Shown here piece after piece: positions 9,281 through 17,239 of a stretch of 64,000 bases of DNA. Location of the stretch: assembly GCF_964253085.1 (NCBI RefSeq), contig NZ_CAXUQH020000001.1, positions 7,812,001 through 7,876,000 on the forward strand, given 5' to 3'. A program made the translations under genes and the position numbers. Under the pieces are notes generated by a model. That model made no database searches, was not told where the DNA came from, and was given only the letters and a program-made list of their open reading frames with translations. Origin of the DNA: Paenibacillus_E sp964253085 (GTDB lineage: Bacteria > Bacillota > Bacilli > Paenibacillales > NBRC-103111). Position 1 is the stretch's first letter. The number at the start of each line of letters is the position of its first letter.

Positions 9281-10021
9281 ATGACTTTACGGTACAAGCG
9301 AGTCCTTATTAAACTTAGTGGCGGGGCTGTAGCAGGTGAAAACTCCTTCGGATTTGACCCCATTCAGCTGGATCATATCGCCAATGAAATTATGACCGTC
9401 GTGAATTTGGGCGTTGAAGTGTGTCTTGTGATTGGCGGAGGCAACATTTTTCGCGGCAATATGGGTGAAAGCTGGGGCATCGAGAAAGCGGAGGCTGACA
9501 ATATCGGCACGCTCGCGACGGTCATCAACAGCTTGATGCTGCGCGGTGTGCTGAAAGCGAAGACAGAGGCTGAGGTGCGTGTCATGACAGCGATTCCGAT
9601 CGCTTCTGTGGCGGAGCCTTTCATCCGTTTACGAGCGATTCATCACTTGGAAAAAGGATACATCGTCATTTTCGCCGGCGGAAACGGACAGCCTTTCGTT
9701 ACGACGGATTATCCGTCCGTGCAACGTGCCATTGAAGTCAATTGCGATGCCATTCTCGTTGCCAAGCAAGGCGTGGACGGTGTCTTCGACAAAGATCCGA
9801 AGCACCATCAGGAGGCGCTCCAGTACAAATCTCTCCATTACAACGATGTGATTCAGCACAATTTGAAGGTGATGGATCAATCCGCCTTTATTCTAGCGCG
9901 GGACTACCATGTACCGATTCATGTGTTCAATTTTGATAAGCCAGGCTCGATGAAGGACATCTGTGCGGGGCTGAATACCGGTACCATTATTAGCGCGACA
10001 TCTGAACTCATTTATCATTGA
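9281..10021 (+). CDS. UMP kinase-like protein (divergent PyrH paralogue)
   Basis: Start ATG at 9281 (246 aa): AGAGAGGGG lies 8 nt before it, while the nearer ATG at 9275 is only 2 nt from that site. The protein spans the whole amino acid kinase fold of PyrH: KLSGGAVAG (phosphate loop), VIGGGNIFRG, DNIGTLATVINSLML, MTAIPIASVAEPFI, AKQGVDGVFDKDPK, and the C-terminal VFNFDKPG with GTIIS. PyrH phosphorylates UMP to UDP. Normally the gene sits in the rpsB-tsf-pyrH-frr cluster; here it stands alone. The loop usually reading GTGNP(Y/F)FSTDT(A/T)A is GNGQPFVTTDYPSV here, so the nucleotide site differs. It is probably a second, specialised copy; activity on UMP is not certain. Confidence 0.8.
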   Translation: MTLRYKRVLIKLSGGAVAGENSFGFDPIQLDHIANEIMTVVNLGVEVCLVIGGGNIFRGNMGESWGIEKAEADNIGTLATVINSLMLRGVLKAKTEAEVRVMTAIPIASVAEPFIRLRAIHHLEKGYIVIFAGGNGQPFVTTDYPSVQRAIEVNCDAILVAKQGVDGVFDKDPKHHQEALQYKSLHYNDVIQHNLKVMDQSAFILARDYHVPIHVFNFDKPGSMKDICAGLNTGTIISATSELIYH

Positions 10022-10357
10022 TGAATTGGCTTAACCTCCACCCTCTCTGCCTCTCCATTGTATCGTCGCACCATCGCACCATCGCACCGTCGCATCGTCG
10101 CACCTTTGCGGATTTAACTGTATAAAGTACATCTAATTCTTCCACATTTCCCTTAAAAGATACAACAACTGGATTTTCTCCAGTTAATTTAAACCGATTT
10201 CGCTGAAACGGCGGGTATTGGGGTTTTTAACTATATATTTTCCAGCTAATCGACCAATTCGAGCGTAAACGGCGAAAATAGATGGAGGTTTTCCAGTTAG
10301 GCTCGGCGGGGCGGCGGAGGGAGAGGGCAAGTTGAAGCTAATTTCCCTTCAAATAGC
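10022..10357. repeat. Intergenic region with 9-bp tandem repeat and three TGGA/TCCA palindromes
   Basis: No gene is seen here. At 10063-10104 a 9-bp unit close to TCGCACCAT/CGT repeats about four to five times. Palindrome copies follow: AACTGGA-ttttc-TCCAGTT at 10167-10185 (perfect 7-bp arms); a decayed copy ending TTTTCCAGCTAA near 10227-10249; and TAGATGGA-ggttt-TCCAGTTA at 10279-10299. The gap lies between two converging genes. The same palindrome recurs in other gaps of this window. Confidence 0.75.
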
Positions 10358-10407
10358 AAAAAAAAGGATAGACAGCAGAACGAATCTGCTGCACTATCCT
10401 TTTTTTA
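10358..10407 (-). terminator. Terminator of the double-GNAT gene (usable from both sides)
   Basis: AAAAAAAGGATAG...CTATCCTTTTTTT encloses CAGCAG/CTGCTG, giving a long stem with short loop and runs of A and T on both sides. The stop codon TAA of the minus-strand gene lies inside its edge. Confidence 0.85.
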
Positions 10408-11286
10408 ACCGCGGAGGAGCACGTAATAGTCATTAGCGTTTTTCGTCGCAAATCCACAGGATTCATAGAGACCCAACGCCTTCTCATTCTCTACCGAAAC
10501 TTCCAGTTTGATATCCTCTGCATGATCTTGCTCTTTAAGCGCCGTAATCGTTTGACTCAAAATCTGACGACCATACCCCTTGCCCCTAATACTAGGCAGC
10601 ATGCAAAAACCATAAATAAATCCACTAACGCCCGGCTCCACCATCGCACCAAGCTTGCCAATCGGCTCTTTGTTCTCGCCTAGCTCCGCAATCCATGTTC
10701 GTTCCTTGTCACCTGTGATGGTTTGGTTCACGTACTCGCGCGTATCCACTTCTGACATGTCGAAGCCTGACATATTCAGTTTAACTAACAACTCGGTATC
10801 GGAACTATCTGCTAAGCGAATACTCAACTTAGTTTGGGTGGAGGCAGGTGGGATTACTTGAGCTTTCAGCTCCATTACATACTCCGAAAAAGAGTACTCC
10901 GCACCCAATTTGGTCAGAAAAGCCTTCCCGCTTTCCGAGCCACGCTCATTGATGAAAATGAGCTTAGGAACCTCTCTTTGGCTGCACACTTCCATAGCCG
11001 TTTGAACAAGTTGCTTGAAAATCCCTCGGCGCCGCGCCTCTGGATGTACCATACCACTGATCTCCACCTCGGTAGATAAGAAGCTGTAAATAGCTAGGAA
11101 ACCGACAATTCGGCCATTTTCATAGTAAACAAAATCATTCATCACGCCAACAGGACGGCTGGATAACGTGCCCCAGTTAAGTTTAATGTCGATATTTTCG
11201 TAAGCATTGCATATCTCCCATAGCACTCGAACTTCCTCCAGCTCTTCAGGAGATAAACCCGCTCTTGCATAGATACCTTGTTTCAT
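10405..11286 (-). CDS. Two-domain GNAT-family N-acetyltransferase
   Basis: Start ATG at 11286 (293 aa), chosen because GGAGG stands 7 nt upstream; the longer frame to 11316 lacks a site. Two GNAT folds follow each other. The N-terminal half (about 1-135) has IVGFLAIYSFLSTEVEISGM and the acetyl-CoA loop region HPEARRRGIFKQLV. The C-terminal half (about 145-293) has a clearer motif A, MLPSIRGKGYGRQIL, and motif B with VSVENEKALGLYESCGF. Such tandem GNATs transfer acetyl groups from acetyl-CoA to small molecules or proteins; the acceptor is unknown. It stands alone, divergent from the sigma factor gene. Confidence 0.85.
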   Translation of the reverse strand: MKQGIYARAGLSPEELEEVRVLWEICNAYENIDIKLNWGTLSSRPVGVMNDFVYYENGRIVGFLAIYSFLSTEVEISGMVHPEARRRGIFKQLVQTAMEVCSQREVPKLIFINERGSESGKAFLTKLGAEYSFSEYVMELKAQVIPPASTQTKLSIRLADSSDTELLVKLNMSGFDMSEVDTREYVNQTITGDKERTWIAELGENKEPIGKLGAMVEPGVSGFIYGFCMLPSIRGKGYGRQILSQTITALKEQDHAEDIKLEVSVENEKALGLYESCGFATKNANDYYVLLRG

Positions 11287-11401
11287 ATGTTGTCCTCCAT
11301 TAGTCATCTCATTCATATGGACTTACCTGCTGTCATTATACATGTCTGAGCACTGCGGTGGTAAGCTAATAAATCATTCTACACATTTTTTCTTATAGCC
11401 G

Positions 11402-11429
11402 TGAACGATCTTCATGAGCTGTTCGTACT
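11402..11429 (+). promoter_or_regulatory. Candidate SigY-type autoregulated promoter
   Basis: TGAACG (11402-11407), 16 bp, then CGTA (11424-11427). From memory, promoters of the B. subtilis ECF factor SigY read TGAACG-N16-CGTC, so three of four -10 bases match. It lies about 24 bp before the sigY-like start codon, right for self-activation by an ECF sigma factor. Confidence 0.55.
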
Positions 11430-11452
11430 ATCTATGAAACCAGGTAGAGAGG

Positions 11453-11989
11453 ATGTTCAATCACTTGGAAGAGAACGAATTCATTCGTCAGGCCATGCTA
11501 GGCGACACTACCGCTCTGTCTCAGCTTCTGCAGATGCATTATGCGTTTGTTTATAAATATTTGGTCAAAATCACGCTGAATCCCTCCCAAGCTGAGGATC
11601 TCACGCAAGAAACGATGGCCCGATGTATTGAAAAAATAAAGCTCTACAACGGGACTTCGAAGTTCTCGTCCTGGTTAATCACCATCGCTACTCGGTTGAT
11701 GATCGATCAAGGGAGACGCCGCCTGTGGGAGCGCAAGTGGCAGGAGAAAGAGCAGCAGCAAGCCTTGCGCCAGCTGCAATGGCAGACAGCACATCACACG
11801 GATAAGGCTTGGCCTGAGGTGTTAGACGCTTTAGCCGAGATGCCGCGAGATAGTCGTATTCCGCTCATTCTCAAGCATTACTACGGATACACCTACGAAG
11901 AAATTGGCGGCATGCTCTCTCTTGCAGAGGGCACCGTGAAATCAAGAGTGCACAACGCACTGAAACAACTACGGAAGGAGCTGAAGTAG
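11453..11989 (+). CDS. sigY: ECF RNA polymerase sigma factor, SigY type
   Basis: A 178-residue ECF sigma factor. Region 2 (about 10-95) shows HYAFVYKYLVKITLNPSQAEDLTQETM and the -10 contacting KFSSWLITIATRLMID; region 4 (about 120-175) has LAEMPRDSRIPLILKHYYGYTYEEIGGMLSL and the recognition helix EGTVKSRVHNALKQL. The sequence around YKYLVKIT and AEDLTQETM is close to what I recall of B. subtilis SigY. The two genes downstream have the membrane topology of YxlC and YxlD/YxlE, the known SigY antagonists, which supports the name. AGGTAGAGAGG lies directly before the ATG; an alternative TTG start 12 bases on (at 11465) has better spacing. Confidence 0.75.
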   Translation: MFNHLEENEFIRQAMLGDTTALSQLLQMHYAFVYKYLVKITLNPSQAEDLTQETMARCIEKIKLYNGTSKFSSWLITIATRLMIDQGRRRLWERKWQEKEQQQALRQLQWQTAHHTDKAWPEVLDALAEMPRDSRIPLILKHYYGYTYEEIGGMLSLAEGTVKSRVHNALKQLRKELK

Positions 11990-11990
11990 A

Positions 11991-12404
11991 ATGGACGAAG
12001 ATTCGCTAAAGCAACGGCAGCGAGAGACAAAGGAGTTGAGCAAAGGGCAAAGCAAGGTGCCGGATGGAAGTGATCTGTATCGAGCGAGCCAAGATCCATC
12101 TGCCGAGGACGTTGCTCGTCAACTGCGCGACGGGCTTCACCTGCTCGATACTGCCATCCATGTGACAACCCCGAGTGCAGCTTGGTTTGATCAACATATC
12201 GCCGCGACGCGAAGCAAGCGAAAATCCATGCTGATGCGTGATTTAGCGATTCTATGGATCGGCGCGATGTTCTTGTTTTATGTATTTTATCTGACGGTAA
12301 CGGCTCAGCCTGTCGCCTTCCTCTCCATCCAAGTCGCGGCGATACTGATTCCGCTAGCTTGGCTCATCTTAAGAAAGCAGGTGGCTTCTCATGACGACAA
12401 CTGA
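11991..12404 (+). CDS. YxlC-like anti-SigY membrane protein
   Basis: A 137-residue protein starting 1 bp after the sigma factor stop codon, with AAGGAG inside the end of sigY. The first 80 residues are hydrophilic and charged; the second half has two transmembrane helices (about 83-103 and 109-128). This matches the plan of B. subtilis YxlC, encoded directly after sigY and needed to keep SigY inactive. By position and topology it is the cytoplasm-facing membrane anchor of an anti-sigma complex. Sequence identity to YxlC could not be measured here. Confidence 0.65.
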   Translation: MDEDSLKQRQRETKELSKGQSKVPDGSDLYRASQDPSAEDVARQLRDGLHLLDTAIHVTTPSAAWFDQHIAATRSKRKSMLMRDLAILWIGAMFLFYVFYLTVTAQPVAFLSIQVAAILIPLAWLILRKQVASHDDN

Positions 12405-12603
12405 CTCCAAATTCGATCAACTTCCTCTCTGGGCTTGGATAGGTCTTGCATTAATTATGCTTATACAAAGCACATGGCTATACATGGACTCCCGCAAGCG
12501 CGGTACCCGTCATCCTTGGTTTTGGGGAATTTGGGGCATCGTTCAAGCTCCAGTTCCCACGATTGTTTATCTGTTCGCAGTGCGTAAGATTCACCGCAAA
12601 TGA
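12391..12603 (+). CDS. SigY anti-sigma component, YxlD/YxlE-like small membrane protein
   Basis: A 70-residue protein whose ATG overlaps the end of the previous gene by 14 bp, with AGGTGG 7 nt upstream, so translation is probably coupled. It has two hydrophobic segments (about 10-30 and 42-64) and a central YMDSRKRGTRHPWFWGIWG stretch typical of the short proteins annotated as sigma-Y antisigma factor component. It should act with the YxlC-like protein to hold the sigma factor inactive. The B. subtilis operon continues with more genes (yxlE/F/G, yxmA); here a terminator follows at once. Confidence 0.65.
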   Translation: MTTTDSKFDQLPLWAWIGLALIMLIQSTWLYMDSRKRGTRHPWFWGIWGIVQAPVPTIVYLFAVRKIHRK

Positions 12604-12621
12604 ACTGCCATTCTTACTTGA

Positions 12622-12652
12622 AACGGTTGCCTCCATGGCAGCCGTTTTTTCA
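12622..12652 (+). terminator. Terminator of the sigY-like operon
   Basis: AACGGTTGCC-tccat-GGCAGCCGTT forms a 10-bp stem (one G-U pair) followed by six T. Confidence 0.9.
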
Positions 12653-12731
12653 TGCCCACACGGATACTTTTGGAAATAATCAAAATCATATTGACTTCCA
12701 TCTGTCACGTGAGCTATGATTTGGATGTTAT

Positions 12732-12768
12732 TTTACTACCTTAGTAAATTAGTAATTTAGTAAAATTA
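12732..12768. promoter_or_regulatory. Candidate operator: repeated TTAGTAA motifs before the MFS gene
   Basis: TTTACTA-cct-TAGTAAA is a perfect inverted repeat (12732-12748), and the TTAGTAA half is repeated twice more directly downstream up to about 12764. The cluster lies about 25 bp before the MFS start codon, where a repressor would block transcription. No regulator gene is adjacent. Confidence 0.55.
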
Positions 12769-12788
12769 AATCGAAAGGAATGAGACCT

Positions 12789-13994
12789 TTGTTAACCAAT
12801 CGCTATGTGCGAACCATTCTCCTATCCCGTGTGCTCCTGCAGCTCGGTATTTGGATCCGGAATTTCGCTATCCTCCTCTATATCTCGGACATTACACACA
12901 ATAATCCGCAGTATGTATCCTTGATTTCCATTGTGGAGACAGCACCTATTTTCATCTTCGCCTTTATTGGCGGCACGTTCGCCGATCGCTGGCAGCCGAA
13001 GCGGACCATGGTTTGGAGTGATCTTTTATCCGCTGTAACGGTATTCCTTGTATTGCTTACCCTGTTATCTGGCTCTTGGTACGCCTTGCTAATCGGGACG
13101 TTCATTTCTGCCAGTTTATCGCAATTCTCACAGCCTTCCGCTATGAAGCTCTATAAAAAAAATGTACCCGCGGAGCACCTCCAAGGTGTTATGGCGATGT
13201 CTCAATCCCTCGTTGCTATTTTCATGGTCTTGGGCCCTGTGATCGGTACGTTCATCTATCTGAACTACGGTATCGAAGCTTCTCTTATCCTCACAGGCGT
13301 GATGTTCTTCGGATCATCCCTAGTCCTTACTTTCCTCCCGAAAGACGAGATCGAAGAAGCTGCTTCAGGAACCATAAGCTTCTTGAATGAGCTAACAGCC
13401 GGCCTGCGCTATGTGCAATCTAACCGTGCGCTCAGAACACTAAGCCTAACTTTCGGAGTTACTGGATTAGCCGCCGGTCTTGTTCAACCGCTCGCGATAT
13501 TCATAGCCATTGAAAAACTAGGATTAAGCAAACAATCTCTGCAATGGTTCCTGATGGCGAATGGTGCTGCGATGCTCATCGGCGGGACGGCCATTATGGG
13601 GGTTGCGAAGAAGGTTAAACCGCAGTTTTTACTTGCTGCTGGTTTGCTAGTAAGTGCTGTTTGTACCATTGGCGTCGGAGCCTCTACCCTCGTGTCCATG
13701 ACGCTGATCCTACAGATTGTTAGTGGATTGTTTTATCCCTGTATCCATGTCGGCATTCAAACCCTTATTATGCGTAACACGGAAGGGCCGTTTATGGGGC
13801 GAGTCGGCGGTGCGATTACACCAATTTTCATGGGGATGATGCTAGTGGGGATGTCTTTATCAGGTTACTTGAAGGATACGACGTCGTTGTTGACGGTGTA
13901 TGTGCTAAGTGGCTGTTTACTGTTCGCGGGGGTTGTGTTCCTTAGCCCGCTTCTTCGCAAAAAACAACAAAGTGCGAAGCAACAGGCTTTGTAG
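12789..13994 (+). CDS. MFS efflux-type transporter (12 TM)
   Basis: Start TTG at 12789 (401 aa) is preferred: GAAAGGA lies 9 nt upstream, whereas the in-frame ATG at 12780 abuts that site. The protein has about 12 transmembrane helices and looks like the MFS_3/MefA-type exporters. Motif A is seen as GGTFADRWQPKRTMVWSD after helix 2, and AMSQSLVAIFMVLGPVIG in helix 5 fits the antiporter motif. Likely role: proton-driven export of a drug or metabolite across the plasma membrane; substrate unknown. It stands alone behind a repeated TTAGTAA operator-like cluster. Confidence 0.8.
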   Translation: MLTNRYVRTILLSRVLLQLGIWIRNFAILLYISDITHNNPQYVSLISIVETAPIFIFAFIGGTFADRWQPKRTMVWSDLLSAVTVFLVLLTLLSGSWYALLIGTFISASLSQFSQPSAMKLYKKNVPAEHLQGVMAMSQSLVAIFMVLGPVIGTFIYLNYGIEASLILTGVMFFGSSLVLTFLPKDEIEEAASGTISFLNELTAGLRYVQSNRALRTLSLTFGVTGLAAGLVQPLAIFIAIEKLGLSKQSLQWFLMANGAAMLIGGTAIMGVAKKVKPQFLLAAGLLVSAVCTIGVGASTLVSMTLILQIVSGLFYPCIHVGIQTLIMRNTEGPFMGRVGGAITPIFMGMMLVGMSLSGYLKDTTSLLTVYVLSGCLLFAGVVFLSPLLRKKQQSAKQQAL

Positions 13995-14448
13995 GAAGTG
14001 ATGGCGGGATCAAGTTCAACAGAATGATCGTGTAAGGTGCTAGCTAGTTCATGACAATTGTGGGGGCTGGATAGTTAGTCCTGGTTCGGGAGAGCTCCTT
14101 GCGGAAGAATTGCTAGTTGTCGATAGGGTGGTAGCTGTTTGTTATAAGTAGTTATGGTGGCCTGTTAGTGCACGGGTTGCTGTTACTTTCCACTTCAGCA
14201 TAGATCGACTCCTCAGCTATTAACTGGATTTTCTCCCGTTAATTCACCCCGATTAGGGACTATAGGCAAATATCTCGCTAATTTGATGGAGGTTTTCCAG
14301 CTAATCATTCGTTTCGCTGAAAATCCCCTTAAATAACTGGAGGTTTTCCAGTTATCCCTTTCGGCGGCGGAATCGCATAGTGACGGAGTGACAGCGAAGC
14401 CCGAATGGCCGTGCCATCCTTGCTTCTTCCCCACACCACACTTCCCCC
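13995..14448. repeat. Intergenic region with three TGGA/TCCA palindromes
   Basis: This 450-bp gap between two converging genes shows no credible gene. Its first 200 bp are G/T-rich on the plus strand with no structure I recognise. Palindrome copies: AACTGGA-ttttc-TCCCGTT (14222-14240, one arm mismatch; the following 15 bp also match the copy at 10167), TTGATGGA-ggttt-TCCAGCTA (near 14283-14303), and a perfect TAACTGGA-ggttt-TCCAGTTA (14334-14354). Confidence 0.75.
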
Positions 14449-15276
14449 TCACTTCGCCCGCTTCGCCAAAGCATACTCTTCCGGTGTCTGACCGAGTATC
14501 GACTTGAAATCCTTGATGAAATGCGACTGATCATGATAGCCCAGATCCATCGATAGCTTTGCCCAATTGTGCGTATCCTTACCGTCGGTGGTCTCTGCTG
14601 CGCTTTGGATGCGGGCGATTTTGATCACCCACTTCGGGCTGACTCCAACATACTGGTCGAAAAGCCGCTGTAGCGTGCGGATATTCATTTGAAAATGTTC
14701 ACAAATAGCGTCAACCTTGGTGATCTCCGGCTGTCCATACACATAATCAACGATCTGATTCACCAATGTGACCTGTTCATCCTGGGCAGGTAGCTTGGAC
14801 CGAATCATGCTCTCAACCAGATTAACGTTCCGCCCATCATCGCTATGACTAAACACTTGCGCTTCCAAGAAACGAGGGTCAGTGTTAAAAACATCCCCAA
14901 TACACAGCGGATTGTTCAACATGCTAGACACGTTTTCTTGGACAAAAGGGTAAAAGCCGCCTGGCTTAAATTTCACGCCGAACACACTCCCTTGCCCTTC
15001 TAGGTGATGTCCGTACTTTTCTTTGCCAGGACCGTAAATCGCCGTTTTCCCCAGCTCAACAACGAGATTCACGCAGGGATTAGGAATAACATGCTGTGTA
15101 TAGGGTTCTTTCCCAGCCAAATCCCATTTGACTACCCAATAATGACGAACGAAGAAGGCTGCATCCTCAGCTGGAGCATATCGAGAAAGCTGAAATTTGT
15201 GCCCACCTTGCTGAAAATTTATAATACCCAGGCTAGGCATGGGGGAATTCTTGTTTGAATTCGTATTCGTAGGCAT
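14449..15276 (-). CDS. AraC-family transcriptional regulator with DUF6597-like N-terminal domain
   Basis: Start ATG at 15276 (275 aa), with AAGGAG 8 nt upstream; the extension to 15453 runs across the divergent neighbour's start and is rejected. Residues about 15-150 form the beta-rich N-terminal domain seen in many AraC proteins (YAPAEDAAFFVRHYWVVKW, HVIPNPCVNLVVE, FGVKFKPGGFYPF). Residues about 170-270 form the AraC helix-turn-helix domain (FQMNIRTLQRLFDQYVGVSPKW, LGYHDQSHFIKDFKSILGQTP, EEYA). It is divergent from an SRPBCC-domain gene and probably regulates it and itself. The ligand is unknown. Confidence 0.85.
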   Translation of the reverse strand: MPTNTNSNKNSPMPSLGIINFQQGGHKFQLSRYAPAEDAAFFVRHYWVVKWDLAGKEPYTQHVIPNPCVNLVVELGKTAIYGPGKEKYGHHLEGQGSVFGVKFKPGGFYPFVQENVSSMLNNPLCIGDVFNTDPRFLEAQVFSHSDDGRNVNLVESMIRSKLPAQDEQVTLVNQIVDYVYGQPEITKVDAICEHFQMNIRTLQRLFDQYVGVSPKWVIKIARIQSAAETTDGKDTHNWAKLSMDLGYHDQSHFIKDFKSILGQTPEEYALAKRAK

Positions 15277-15369
15277 ATCGAACACTCCTTGTCGCGTTTT
15301 TACAATACATGGGATTACTAGATGCATTATGATAGGTAGGATCACAGAAGCGAAGGAGTGCGAGCGGTT

Positions 15370-15819
15370 ATGGAACTGAAATATGAATTTTATATTGGTG
15401 CAAGCACGAAGCAAGTTTGGGATATTCTCATCACACCAGAGGGAACTCGGCAAATTTTATTTGGCTGCGTGCTGCATTCTACCTTTGAAATTGGCTCTGA
15501 CTATTCCTATATTGGCCCAGGTCAAGATGGGGATGAAACGGTTCATGTGTATGGCAAGATTTTGGCCTATGAGCCTGAGAAATTACTGAGCTGTACCGAG
15601 CATGCAGGTCCTTCCTATCGGGAAAACCATGCTGATTTCGAATCACGCATGACAATCACCCTAGAAACCGTAGGCAACTGTACAAAATTGACGCTCGTGA
15701 ACGATCAGTGGACACCAGATCACCCGAGCTTTGAGTCAACAAAGTCCAGCTGGTGGATGATTCTGAGCAATATTAAGACATTGGCGGAGACTGGTAAAAC
15801 GCTAGATTTCGGATGGTAG
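15370..15819 (+). CDS. SRPBCC/AHSA1-family protein
   Basis: Start ATG at 15370 (149 aa), with AAGGAG 11 nt upstream; GTG at 15358 overlaps that site and is less likely. The sequence has the START/Bet v1-like pattern of the AHSA1 family: EFYIGASTKQVWDILITPEG at the start, a central beta sheet with GKILAYEPEKLLSCTEH, and a long C-terminal helix (ESTKSSWWMILSNIKTLAE). These proteins bind small hydrophobic ligands or act with chaperones. The divergent AraC regulator 94 bp away is the likely controller. No enzyme function can be assigned. Confidence 0.8.
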   Translation: MELKYEFYIGASTKQVWDILITPEGTRQILFGCVLHSTFEIGSDYSYIGPGQDGDETVHVYGKILAYEPEKLLSCTEHAGPSYRENHADFESRMTITLETVGNCTKLTLVNDQWTPDHPSFESTKSSWWMILSNIKTLAETGKTLDFGW

Positions 15820-15843
15820 ACTTTTAACCTTAGAAAGAAATAC

Positions 15844-15868
15844 AGGAGTCCATTTGGACTCCTTTTTA
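15844..15868 (+). terminator. Terminator of the SRPBCC gene
   Basis: AGGAGTCC-attt-GGACTCCT followed by T-rich sequence; it sits between two converging genes. Confidence 0.88.
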
Positions 15869-15873
15869 CATTA

Positions 15874-16545
15874 TTACAAAGGCAGCAGCGCCAACGTCTC
15901 TTTCCCTTCCAAGCCAGCAACCATGGATTCCCAAGCATGCGGTTTATTCGCGAGCACCGCATAATACCGTCGTAAGAACTTTGCCACCAAAGCAGCACTG
16001 ATCTCCGTCATATCTTCATCCGTTGGCAAGAAACAAAGATCCAGCTCCTCGACAGCGTCCCCATTGTTCTCCCAGGATGGGTGTACGTAGGAGAAATCAA
16101 TCCGCTTGTAGCCAAGATGCGACAGCACCTCACGTCGAACGTAAGGGTCCATCGGCTTCACGCCGCCAAAAGCATGCCCCTCGATACGATACGGATCGTA
16201 AATCTCAGCGAACATCCCTGCAATCTGCTTACCTGATTCAGCGGCCAATCGCTCCAGATCCTGCCACCGTTTTCTTGCCAAAAACCGCCCAATCCCCAGA
16301 CCTGCCTGACCAATTATCGTAAAATCCGTCATCGCCACTTGATCTTCCTCATAATAGCGATACTCCGTCGTGCCGACTACCTTGCCTTCATGAACGGCCA
16401 CAAACACGCGAATCCCTGGATCTTCAAGAGGCTCCCTCCATAACGAATACTCCAGCACTTCCTCCGGCGGAAACACCTCTTTCATCAAATCGTGCATCGA
16501 TCGAAACAACGGATCCTCAATACTCGTTATGCGTATAAATTCCAT
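15874..16545 (-). CDS. GNAT-like acetyltransferase
   Basis: A 223-residue protein, last gene of a minus-strand operon. GNAT features: EGKVVGTTEYRYYEEDQVAMTDF (central strands) and IIGQAGLGIGRFLARKRWQDLE, a degenerate acetyl-CoA loop. The C-terminal part, with a Tyr-rich VHPSWEN region and LDLCFLPT, departs from ordinary GNATs, so the acceptor may be unusual. It starts 21 bp after the preceding GNAT gene. B. subtilis combines GNAT and nitrilase domains in one protein (YhcX); here they are separate neighbours, which suggests a shared pathway of unknown chemistry. Confidence 0.7.
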   Translation of the reverse strand: MEFIRITSIEDPLFRSMHDLMKEVFPPEEVLEYSLWREPLEDPGIRVFVAVHEGKVVGTTEYRYYEEDQVAMTDFTIIGQAGLGIGRFLARKRWQDLERLAAESGKQIAGMFAEIYDPYRIEGHAFGGVKPMDPYVRREVLSHLGYKRIDFSYVHPSWENNGDAVEELDLCFLPTDEDMTEISAALVAKFLRRYYAVLANKPHAWESMVAGLEGKETLALLPL

Positions 16546-16566
16546 AAGGTCAACTCACTCCTATTT

Positions 16567-17235
16567 TTAATATATAAAAGGGTTCCGCCACTCCATCAAC
16601 AGCGCATGATTCAGCGATTCCTCATCCTCCAAATACCCCGCAACTACGCCTACTGGCGTCCTGCCGCATCGTAACAAAAAGGTAATCACCGGATCCTTCA
16701 TCGTCCCCGCCATGACAGCTGCCGCATAGTCATCAGCACTCATTTGCTCCGCCACCCTATGGTAGCCAGGCATCCGCCCGCCTCCAAGCAAACGAGCCAG
16801 TCCTAGCTGAACAACAACCTCATACATCGACTGCATGAGCCATTTGCCAAGGCCAAACTTGCGGTACGCTGGCATGATACACACATCCACAATGTAGAGC
16901 GTGTCACCATCAGGTTGATGTGTCCGGATATACCCATCATCCGTCATCGCTGACCAGCTATGATCGACAGCCCCAGCCATCCGCTCACTATCCACCCGCA
17001 GTCCCGTGATTGAGCCGACAATTTGACCCGCAATCTCCACGCACAGCGCCCCTTCAGGAAAACGGGTGACATGCTCAGTGAGCTGCTCCTTCGTCCACCA
17101 GAGTTCTGAAGGAAATGGCGGTGGAAAGCTCAGCTGCTGAACGCGAATCAACGCATCAAAATCGGCTGCACCATACGTGCGAATGACCGCCTCCACGGGC
17201 GTATCACCATCAAACACATAAAGTTGTTTTCGCAT
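16567..17235 (-). CDS. GNAT-family N-acetyltransferase next to a nitrilase
   Basis: A 222-residue GNAT protein. After a short N-terminal segment, motif C/D reads LCVEIAGQIVGSITGLRVDSE, and motif A reads YIVDVCIMPAYRKFGLGKWLMQSMYE with an acetyl-CoA loop (Arg-Lys-x-Gly-Leu-Gly). The C-terminal region with FLLRCGRTPVGVVAGYLEDEESLNHALLMEWRNP resembles that of GNAT domains attached to nitrilases. The ATG lies 4 bp past the nitrilase stop codon with only a weak ribosome site, so translation is probably coupled. Together with the nitrilase it makes up the domain set found fused in YhcX of B. subtilis. Confidence 0.78.
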   Translation of the reverse strand: MRKQLYVFDGDTPVEAVIRTYGAADFDALIRVQQLSFPPPFPSELWWTKEQLTEHVTRFPEGALCVEIAGQIVGSITGLRVDSERMAGAVDHSWSAMTDDGYIRTHQPDGDTLYIVDVCIMPAYRKFGLGKWLMQSMYEVVVQLGLARLLGGGRMPGYHRVAEQMSADDYAAAVMAGTMKDPVITFLLRCGRTPVGVVAGYLEDEESLNHALLMEWRNPFIY

Positions 17236-17239
17236 AATC

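Noticed and set aside
10063..10104. 9-bp tandem repeat as a replication or binding iteron
   Set aside because: Units are imperfect, no AT-rich element or initiator gene is near; listed only as a repeat.
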